Below are positions 17,277 to 23,030 of a stretch of 64,000 nucleotides of DNA, piece after piece. The notes under the pieces were generated by a model. That model did not search any database. It had not been told where the DNA came from and saw nothing but the letters and a program-made list of their open reading frames with translations. The translations under genes were made by a program, and so were the position numbers. The DNA is from Rhizobiales bacterium 2SD (GTDB taxonomy: Bacteria; Pseudomonadota; Alphaproteobacteria; Rhizobiales; Beijerinckiaceae), in contig SCMY01000007.1 in NCBI GenBank assembly GCA_005502805.1, positions 124,001 to 188,000 on the forward strand. Reading direction: 5' to 3'. How positions within the stretch are numbered: position 1 is the first letter of the stretch; each line of letters starts with the position of its first letter.

Positions 17277-18557
17277 TCAAATCTGCGAACGGCTGAGGCT
17301 GGCCAGCCAATCCGATATTTTCTTGCTGACCGGGCGATTCTGCCAATCTGAAAAGGTGTAGGGCCGAGAAACGGCGGCGTCCTGGTCGAACAACACCATC
17401 TGAGTACGGGCGAATTCCGGATCAAACAGGTTGATGTTCGCCTCGTCGTTCAGCCTCAAGGCACGATCGTCGATATTCGTCGACCCAACCGACGTCCAAA
17501 GATCGTCCACGATCACAAGCTTGCAGTGGAAAAAGGTGGGCTGATACTCGCTTATCGCGACCCCGGCCTGGAGCAATTCGCCCCACAAATGGCGGGATGC
17601 GTTTCTCACGATGCGCGCATCGGTCTGGGGACCGGGGACGAGGATCTGGATGTCCACACCCCGTTTCCGAGCCTCGAGCAAATGCCGGCGCGTGAGCTCG
17701 TCCGGCACGAAATAGGGCGTTGCGACCCGGATGCTCTTTTGCGCGGAGGCGAGCGCGGTCATGAGCATCAGGTGCATGACGTTGCGTTGATGGGTCGAGC
17801 TGACGACGACCTGGGCAGCATGGCCACCTTCCGGGACAATCTCCGGGAAGAAGCGGTCGCCTAGTAGCAGCTCGCCGGTTGCCTCGATCCAGTGCTCGGC
17901 GAACGCCGCCTGGAATTCGGCTGCGGCTGGCCCTTCGATGCGATAGTGGTTGTCGCGCCATTCGTTCGGCGAACGCGCATCGCCGTTCCATTCATCGGCA
18001 ATGCCGACACCGCCAGTGAAGCCTATGCGCCCATCGACAATAAGCAATTTGCGATGCGTGCGGTTATTGATCCGGTCCAAGGAGTACCAGGCGATCGGGC
18101 GGAACCGGACGACCTCGACGCCGGCACGCCGCATCCGCTCGATCAGCTTCTCTTCCATCGGAAGGCTGCCGATCCAGTCGAGCAGTACCTTCACGCTGAG
18201 CCCCTCTTTAGCCTTCGCGGAAAGCGCCTCCGCGAAGTCCTCGGCAATCGCGCCGCGCCAATAGATATAAGTCTCGAAATTGATCGTCTGCCGTGCCTCC
18301 CGAATGGCGCGCAGCATCGTGGGAAAGATCCGGTTGCCGTTGACGAGTGTCTCAACCTTGTTCCCGGGGATGTAGTTCGACCCAAACAGGGCGCCCATCG
18401 ATGTCTTGAGCTGGCGATCCGACGAAGCCAGATGGTGCGGAATCGGTCCCTTAAGTTCCTGAGGCTCCGGCAGCAGGTTGCTTATGATGAGGCAGCCCAC
18501 GGCTCCGAGAACCACCGAGAGAACTGCAATGATCAGGGGATGCCGTCGAAGTGTCAT
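17277..18557 (-). CDS. phospholipase D-family cardiolipin synthase
   Basis: A 426-residue protein with one N-terminal membrane helix (HPLIIAVLSVVLGAVGCLII) and two PLD domains. The two HKD motifs are THRKLLIVDGRIGFTGG (about residue 200) and FHCKLVIVDDLWTSVGSTN (about 375), as in bacterial cardiolipin synthases that condense phosphatidyl lipids. The start at 18557 places the helix at the N-terminus. A GGAAC-N17-AGTT element precedes it. Phosphatidyl transfer to another alcohol is possible; the synthase call rests on family architecture. Confidence 0.85.
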   Translation of the reverse strand: MTLRRHPLIIAVLSVVLGAVGCLIISNLLPEPQELKGPIPHHLASSDRQLKTSMGALFGSNYIPGNKVETLVNGNRIFPTMLRAIREARQTINFETYIYWRGAIAEDFAEALSAKAKEGLSVKVLLDWIGSLPMEEKLIERMRRAGVEVVRFRPIAWYSLDRINNRTHRKLLIVDGRIGFTGGVGIADEWNGDARSPNEWRDNHYRIEGPAAAEFQAAFAEHWIEATGELLLGDRFFPEIVPEGGHAAQVVVSSTHQRNVMHLMLMTALASAQKSIRVATPYFVPDELTRRHLLEARKRGVDIQILVPGPQTDARIVRNASRHLWGELLQAGVAISEYQPTFFHCKLVIVDDLWTSVGSTNIDDRALRLNDEANINLFDPEFARTQMVLFDQDAAVSRPYTFSDWQNRPVSKKISDWLASLSRSQI

Positions 18558-18616
18558 GTGCGTGGAAACACGAAAGGATGTCGACCTCCCAGCGGGTATC
18601 CGCAGATCGTGGCGAC

Positions 18617-18642
18617 AACTTAGAATCCTTGTAAAAAGTTCC
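18617..18642 (-). promoter_or_regulatory. EcfG-like promoter of the PLD gene
   Basis: On the minus strand GGAAC (18642-18638), 17 bases, AGTT (18620-18617), 60 bases before the start at 18557. Confidence 0.4.
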
Positions 18643-18668
18643 TCGAACCTAACGCATGCCCGAATTTC

Positions 18669-18705
18669 CAAAAAAAAGAAGCCCCGCCGGGGTCACCGAT
18701 GGGGC
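18669..18705 (-). terminator. rho-independent terminator
   Basis: On the minus strand GCCCC (18705-18701) and GGGGC (18685-18681) close a GC-rich hairpin followed by TTCTTTTTTTT. It ends the prophage-remnant operon whose last gene stops at 18810. The layout resembles the terminator at 2031-2062. Confidence 0.7.
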
Positions 18706-18809
18706 ATTGTTGGGCCTCCAGCCCTTCGCCCTACCTCGCGGCGAGCGCTACCAAGAATTCCGACGTGTCAACGCCCGACCACACGGTGGGTTCCCCGCAA
18801 AGCGCATGT

Positions 18810-19250
18810 TCAGTGAGACTTTCGGTATCGCGCGATAGCACGGCGTGCCAAGTCATCCTCACGCGCGGCGGCGCGGTGGCGGATCGCGCTGCTGGCCGGC
18901 TTCGAGCCCTTGCGCCACTGCCGATAGTCCTGCCAGTCTTCGGCATCCTCGGCGAGGATCTGGCGGATCGTGCCGAGCTCGTCGGCGCAGCGGCCAGCTT
19001 CTTCAGTCGCCTTTTCCTGCGCCAGCGCGAGGCGGGCGATGCCAGCCGCGATCTCCTTGACGACCGTCATGTCGGCGATGCTGGCCGCCTGCAGCACGAC
19101 GTCCTTGCTGCTGACGGGCGGCTCGCGCTTGCCGGCGATGTAGCCGCTGCGGCCGAGGAAGACGAAGCCGATGCCGACGCCGAGCATGACCAGCATCTGC
19201 AGGCCGGGCGGCAGTGCAGCGATCCATTCAAAGCCCGGCGGCATCGGCAT
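18810..19250 (-). CDS. phage-derived membrane protein
   Basis: A 146-residue protein with one transmembrane helix near the N-terminus (LQMLVMLGVGIGFVFLGRSG) followed by a long charged helical region (ARLALAQEKATEEAGRCADE) and a basic tail. The start at 19250 (MPMPPGFEW) overlaps the end of the upstream gene by 23 bases, typical of phage cassettes. It probably belongs to a former lysis or tail-adjacent module; no exact family is recognised. Confidence 0.5.
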   Translation of the reverse strand: MPMPPGFEWIAALPPGLQMLVMLGVGIGFVFLGRSGYIAGKREPPVSSKDVVLQAASIADMTVVKEIAAGIARLALAQEKATEEAGRCADELGTIRQILAEDAEDWQDYRQWRKGSKPASSAIRHRAAAREDDLARRAIARYRKSH

Positions 19251-19695
19251 GTGCTTTCTCGGCCCGGCCGGCGTCGGTCCAGACGCGGCGGATATTGTAG
19301 ACATCGAGCCCGAGAACCACGCCGGCATAGCAGACGATCAGGAGCGGGCGCTCGGTCGCGAGGAATCCGGCGAAGACCGGGAACCAGACGCCACAGGACA
19401 GGAAGGCGCAGGCGCCGCGCACATGCGGCGACCATCGGCCATACCAAGTGCCGGCGAAGGTGCCGTTGACGACGAGGGCGACGAGCCGCAGCGAGCCGAT
19501 CACGATGCAGGTCCAGCCCCAGACGATCTCGTCGGCAATGTTCGCCAGCCCGCCATAGCTCAGTGACGCGTCGAAGAGCGCGGGGTAGTGCAGGAAGAGC
19601 GAGCCGAGCCAGATTAGCAGCGCGGCAAAGCCCCATTCGCTGGCCCGCGCCGGAAAGTGGTCGGTGATGCCGCGAGCGACCCTGACGATGATCAC
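19228..19695 (-). CDS. phage-derived multi-span membrane protein
   Basis: A 155-residue protein with about four hydrophobic segments (FAALLIWLGSLFLHYPALFD, IVWGWTCIVIGSLRLVALVV, ACAFLSCGVWFPVFAGFLA, RPLLIVCYAGVVLGLDVY). Size and layout resemble small phage-associated membrane proteins. It overlaps the next gene and follows a broken holin-like gene, so it is part of the prophage remnant. Function unknown. Confidence 0.5.
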   Translation of the reverse strand: MIIVRVARGITDHFPARASEWGFAALLIWLGSLFLHYPALFDASLSYGGLANIADEIVWGWTCIVIGSLRLVALVVNGTFAGTWYGRWSPHVRGACAFLSCGVWFPVFAGFLATERPLLIVCYAGVVLGLDVYNIRRVWTDAGRAEKAHADAAGL

Positions 19696-19711
19696 CGGCC
19701 GGCCCTCCCGT

Positions 19712-20080
19712 TCAGCGGCCCGGCGCGGGAGCGGCGCGCACCCCGAGCTTGGCCACCAGTTTCTCGGCGATCTCGCCCTCGGTCAGTCCGAAATGCGCGA
19801 CTGCGTCGGGCACGGCCGAGCGCACATAGGCGACGCCGTCCGCGACGCCGGGGCTGGCGGCGTCGAGCCGCATGGCGAGCGTGCCGGAACCGAGACGCGC
19901 GACAAGCAGGCCTGCCGCATTGGTCACCGCCGCCTACAGAGCATCCCGACGGGAGGCTTCGACGTCGATACCGGCCTTCTCCTTCAGCAGCTTGAGCGCA
20001 TAGCCCAGGCCGGCGAGCAGCAGGATGGGAGCGATCTCGATCAGGACCGGGCGCAAGGCGTCCAGCAGCGCGTTCAACAT
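19712..20080 (-). pseudogene. holin-like phage gene interrupted by an in-frame amber codon
   Basis: Starting at the ATG at 20080 the frame encodes a hydrophobic N-terminus (LRPVLIEIAPILLLAGLGYA, then LKLLKEKAGIDVEASRRDAL) typical of small phage holin-like proteins. It meets TAG at 19936-19934 and continues in the same frame with AAVTNAAGLLVARLGSGTLA to the stop at 19712. Without the TAG it would be a 122-residue protein. A single C-to-T change in CAG would produce this stop. A GTG at 19927 could restart translation of the second half. Confidence 0.65.
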
Positions 20081-20198
20081 GATGAAGCTCCGATATCAGG
20101 GGATAGGCGGCAGGCCCGGCCGCCGGCGGGTTGTCAAAAGATCACGACACGCCTCGTGAAGCCGGCTAATGTGCCATGGAAGAAAAGGGGCTGACGCG

Positions 20199-20390
20199 AT
20201 GAACAAACGATCGATGGCCTATTGTCTGAGGCGGCTGCGAACCCAGGAACTCATGAGAAAAGCGAGGTCGAGGCAGAGATTGGAAGCTGCGCTCGTCTTC
20301 GCGGCTGAGGCGGCGGTGCTTGCGCCCGGTGATGAATTATCACGCGACGAGTTCGTCCCGCCTTGGCCCAGCATTATCAAGATCAGCTGA
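20199..20390 (+). CDS. possible small basic protein
   Basis: A 63-residue open frame starting at an ATG preceded by AAAAGGGGCTGACGCG. The N-terminal half is strongly basic (KRSMAYCLRRLRTQELMRKA). It lies on the opposite strand between two prophage pseudogenes and overlaps nothing firm. No family is recognised, and it may not be expressed. Confidence 0.3.
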   Translation: MNKRSMAYCLRRLRTQELMRKARSRQRLEAALVFAAEAAVLAPGDELSRDEFVPPWPSIIKIS

Positions 20391-20407
20391 GCCACGCCGT
20401 AGTCTGA

Positions 20408-20945
20408 TCAGAGGCGCGCGGCATCGAGTGCTGCCATGAACTGGCGGTAGAAGCTGGCGATCTCCTCCCAGTGGTCGGTGACGTTCCCCGTCCGCCAGGC
20501 GTTCTTGAGATCGTCGGGGCCGCTGGTCGGCAGGTAGAAAGCGAGGCACTTGGCATCGCCGCTCCAGCGACCATCGAGCAAGCCCCTGAACACCTTCACG
20601 CTCATAGTTCTTGAGCCACGTGAGCTGGACATAGCCGCGCCCATAATAGACGTGGCCCCAGAGCCCCAACGGCCTGCCGTACTTCGTCAGGTAGTGGCGC
20701 AGCACATAGGCGCACGCCTCGGCATCGGTCTTCTTGAAGCACTCGCGCACTGGGACCATGCCGGCGCCGACCTCGCGGCGCGCCGTCGCCAGCCCATAGG
20801 CCAGCGTCTTGGCGCGATCGTCGCCGGTTGCCGCGAAACCCTCTAGAATGCCCCTCAATCCCGGCGACCTGGGCTTTGGCGGGCGAAAGCCTGATCACCA
20901 CGAACAGCGAGGCTGCGAAGTTCAGATTGGCTCTAACCCTGCTGC
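20408..20945 (-). pseudogene. decayed phage endolysin (GH19/lysozyme type)
   Basis: Three reading frames each hold part of one endolysin. The N-terminus (NLNFAASLFVVIRLSPAKAQ, then VAGIEG) continues after a one-base shift at a GGGG run (20851-20854) into ILEGFAATGDDRAKTLAYGL ... YYGRGYVQLTWLKNYE. After another shift near 20620 and an apparent internal deletion come KVFRGLLDGRWSGDAKCLAF ... WEEIASFYRQFMAAL. The GRGYVQLTW signature is characteristic. Its 5' end overlaps the rtcB stop. It cannot make a full enzyme. Confidence 0.65.
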
Positions 20946-22327
20946 CGCTGCTTCTTCCGGCGCCAGGGCGCATCCCTCTCCCAGTCACCAGCCATGATGC
21001 AGCCATGGGGCAGCACTTCGTCGACAACCTCCGCCAGACCGTATTGCTCGATCTGCCGGCGCACCGAGGCCGCGCTCTTGTAGGCGCTCGGCAACTCTGA
21101 GATGTCGGTCACGCCCGAGAAGAAGCGTGCATCGATCCCCTTGGTCTCCTCCGCGAAGATCTCCGCGTCGGTACGCCCGGCCAGCCGCCGCTTGTGCTGG
21201 GTGCGTGAGAAGTTCCGCCCCGCACCATGCGGTGAGAAGCCGAGGCCGCTGACCGCGTCCTTGCCGCGCACGATCAGCACCGGTTCCGCCATGTTCAGCG
21301 GGATCAGGGTGAGATCGGTCGCGTCTTCAGCCCAGCCGTCGAAGGCCGGGGTCGCCCCTTTGCCGTGATAGAACAGCCCGTCCGAGCGCCGGAAGACGAA
21401 GTTGTGCTCGTTCCAGAACCGGTCGGCGACGCGCGCAGACAGCCGCTCGGCCGCCATGTCGTGGATGACGAGGTGGTTCTGCTTCGTCCATTCGCGAATG
21501 GCCTGCAGCGCGTCCCAGTACTCGTCGCCTTCCCGCGTATCGGCCGGAATCCAGGCGTTCTGCGGCGCCGTCTCGGGCGAGAGCAGTCGGCGGAAACTCT
21601 CCGCCGCCCGCATGCCCTTGCTGTAGAGCCGCGCCCCGGGGCCGCGCGAACCGTGATGCGTCACCAGCACCGTCTCGCCGCTCGACTTCAGCGTCCCGAC
21701 ATAGGCGAAGTGGTTACCGTCGCCCTGCGTGCCGAAATGCTCGATCGCGGCGCTAGAGATGTCGCTCAGCAGCGGGTTCGTCGCAAAGCGCGCCATCACC
21801 TCCGCCGGCGGCCGGATCTGCTGACCACGCGGACGCCCGCCAGGTCCGAAATGCGTGACTGCCTGAACGGTATCCAGCAGCGCCGCGGGCGCGATGCCGG
21901 GGAACACCGAAATCGCCATCGAGCAGCAGATGTCGGCCGAGTGCATGCCGGGATGGATGCCCTCGGAGACGGCAACGCCGCCGACTGGAATCGTGCCGAC
22001 CGGGCCAGCGGGACAGGCGTCGGGCATCACCGCGCCGGCGCGGATCACCGGAGTGCGCATCAGCTCGGTCATGCTGAGCACGACGGACTCGACGTTCGCC
22101 TCCTCCTCCGGCGTCTCCGCCTCGATGTTGAGATGGAACGGCACGGTCCCTGCCGCGTAAAGCGGCGTCGCCGAAGGCGGTTCGAAGCTACGTGCAACCG
22201 CGATCGCCTCCTCGAAGGAGCCGCCCTTTTCCAGCAATGCGTTTCCGGCCGCGAGCGCGCGGCCGAACCACTTGCCCTGCTTCACGCCGGCGTCGATCAG
22301 GTCCTGCCCACTCAGAACGTCAGTCAT
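20933..22327 (-). CDS. rtcB: RtcB-family RNA ligase
   Basis: A 464-residue RtcB homologue. RtcB joins 2',3'-cyclic-phosphate or 3'-phosphate RNA ends to 5'-OH ends with GTP and Mn. Metal and guanylation residues can be placed: Asp in MPDACPAG (about 103), Cys in SADICCSM (134/135), His in GDGNHFAYVGT (206), His in VTHHGSRG (224/225) and the nucleotidylated His in FSPHGAGRNFSR (367). MPDACPAGPVG and DICCSM depart from the MPDVHxGKG and DIGCGM of the best-known RtcB enzymes, so this is a divergent subgroup. The start at 22327 follows GAAAGAGAGAGACG. It follows rsr and the Y-RNA array; no rtcA is present. Confidence 0.88.
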   Translation of the reverse strand: MTDVLSGQDLIDAGVKQGKWFGRALAAGNALLEKGGSFEEAIAVARSFEPPSATPLYAAGTVPFHLNIEAETPEEEANVESVVLSMTELMRTPVIRAGAVMPDACPAGPVGTIPVGGVAVSEGIHPGMHSADICCSMAISVFPGIAPAALLDTVQAVTHFGPGGRPRGQQIRPPAEVMARFATNPLLSDISSAAIEHFGTQGDGNHFAYVGTLKSSGETVLVTHHGSRGPGARLYSKGMRAAESFRRLLSPETAPQNAWIPADTREGDEYWDALQAIREWTKQNHLVIHDMAAERLSARVADRFWNEHNFVFRRSDGLFYHGKGATPAFDGWAEDATDLTLIPLNMAEPVLIVRGKDAVSGLGFSPHGAGRNFSRTQHKRRLAGRTDAEIFAEETKGIDARFFSGVTDISELPSAYKSAASVRRQIEQYGLAEVVDEVLPHGCIMAGDWERDAPWRRKKQRQQG

Positions 22328-22395
22328 CGTCTCTCTCTTTCCACATGCCTGCCGCGTGGCCGCATGCGCCTCAATAGTCATTTCGGTTTTCAATC

Positions 22396-22531
22396 GGAGC
22401 GGCTGACAAGAGTAACGAGACCGTTTCCGCCACCTCGCCGGAGCAAGGGAAGGGTTTGAACCTTCACGCCTTTCGGCACCTGCCGGAGCAGGCCGCGTCT
22501 ACCTGTAGTCCCATCTGCATTCAGCCGTTCC
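22396..22531 (-). ncRNA. Y RNA 4: Y-RNA-like element with tRNA-Leu-like parts
   Basis: Read on the minus strand, ends GGAACGGCTGA and TCAGCCGCTCC pair over 10 bp with one mismatch. The conserved GAATGC...GGGACTACA motif follows the 5' strand. Inside are GGTAGACGCG (like the tRNA-Leu D arm), a CCTGC-TCCG-GCAGG hairpin, a GCCGAAAGGC variable-arm-like hairpin, a perfect T arm GAAGG-TTCAAAC-CCTTC (22449-22465), a CCTTGC-TCCG-GCGAGG acceptor-like hairpin, then TGGCGGAAACGG, as in the 5' part of tRNA-Leu. It ends 69 bases before rtcB. Confidence 0.65.
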
Positions 22532-22542
22532 GAAGCGGTCAT

Positions 22543-22634
22543 GGCGACCAGGGTTTGCGAGACTTCCGCAAGCCCGAAGGCAAGCGGGGCGGATTCGAAC
22601 CACCAATACCACTGTAGTCCCGCAGGCATTCGCC
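22543..22634 (-). ncRNA. Y RNA 3: Y-RNA-like element with T arm only
   Basis: On the minus strand GGCGA opens and TCGCC closes the element. The motif GAATGCCTGCGGGACTACAG follows the 5' strand. A T arm GGTGG-TTCGAAT-CCGCC (22588-22604) is directly followed by a CCGC-TT-GCC hairpin closed by a TTCG tetraloop (22566-22587), the equivalent of a capped acceptor stem. No D arm is visible. The closing stem is short, so the limits are uncertain. Confidence 0.5.
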
Positions 22635-22673
22635 GGGTGTTGTCTGGCCTTCGCCTCCAATCTCGTTCGAGGT

Positions 22674-22823
22674 CATGACGACAAGTGGTGATGAAACGTC
22701 GCCCGTCTTGCGACGGACACCTGCTCTACCGCTGAGCTACGGGTCCGCAGACGGTGGACCCGGCGGGGATCGAACCCGCGACCTGGAGGTTAACAGCCTG
22801 TAGTTCCATCGGCATTCGTCATG
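22674..22823 (-). ncRNA. Y RNA 2: circularly permuted tRNA-like, Asn-like anticodon loop
   Basis: The ends CATGACGA and TCGTCATG pair perfectly. GAATGCCGATGGAACTACAG follows the 5' strand. Then come AGG-CTGTTAA-CCT (22787-22799, a seven-base loop with GTT in the anticodon position), a T arm GCGGG-TTCGATC-CCCGC (22763-22779), acceptor strand CGGGTCC, ACCG, TCTGC, acceptor strand GGACCCG (7 bp, perfect) and D arm TAGCTCAGCGGTAGAGC (22723-22739). A CCGTC-GCAA-GACGG hairpin follows. tRNA parts are complete but permuted, so an ordinary tRNA is excluded. Confidence 0.75.
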
Positions 22824-22863
22824 CCCAACTGCCTTGTTACCTTCTTCCCATTCCGGCTTTCAT

Positions 22864-22978
22864 CATGACGACGAGAGGTGATGAGACGCACGCTCTACCA
22901 CTGAGCTACGGGCCCGCAGATGGTGGACCCGACGGGCCTTGAACCCGCGACCATGTAGTCCCACCGGCATTCGTCATG
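22864..22978 (-). ncRNA. Y RNA 1: circularly permuted tRNA-like module
   Basis: Ends CATGACGA (22978-22971) and TCGTCATG (22871-22864) form a perfect 8-bp stem, with GGTG/CACC pairing further in. The motif GAATGCCGGTGGGACTACA follows. The core, in order, is T arm GCGGG-TTCAAGG-CCCGT (22932-22948), acceptor strand CGGGTCC, ACCA, TCTGC, acceptor strand GGGCCCG and D arm TAGCTCAGTGGTAGAGC (22892-22908). This order matches the closed effector module of bacterial Y RNAs that mimic tRNA. It is the first element after rsr. Confidence 0.8.
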
Positions 22979-23002
22979 CCTGCGTCGAAAGCCTTCCCGA
23001 AA

Positions 23003-23028
23003 CCCCGGCGGCCGGATTGCCGCCGGGG
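23003..23028 (-). terminator. strong hairpin just after rsr
   Basis: CCCCGGCGGC and GCCGCCGGGG form a perfect 10-bp stem with a six-base loop, starting three bases after the rsr stop. It is followed by TTTCGGG rather than a T run on the minus strand. It may be a partial terminator, a processing site or a block to exonucleases between mRNA and Y RNAs. Confidence 0.55.
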
Positions 23029-23030
23029 GC

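Noticed and set aside
22390..22629. A 79-codon minus-strand open frame in the Y-RNA region
   Set aside because: It runs across structured RNA elements, has no ribosome site and no protein-like pattern.
22724..22948. Ordinary tRNA genes, or one tRNA split by a long intron, in the rsr-rtcB interval
   Set aside because: The D arm of element 1 could pair its acceptor with the T half of element 2 in normal order, but this leaves the first T half and the second D half without partners. The permuted reading pairs every acceptor strand locally and also explains the closing stems.
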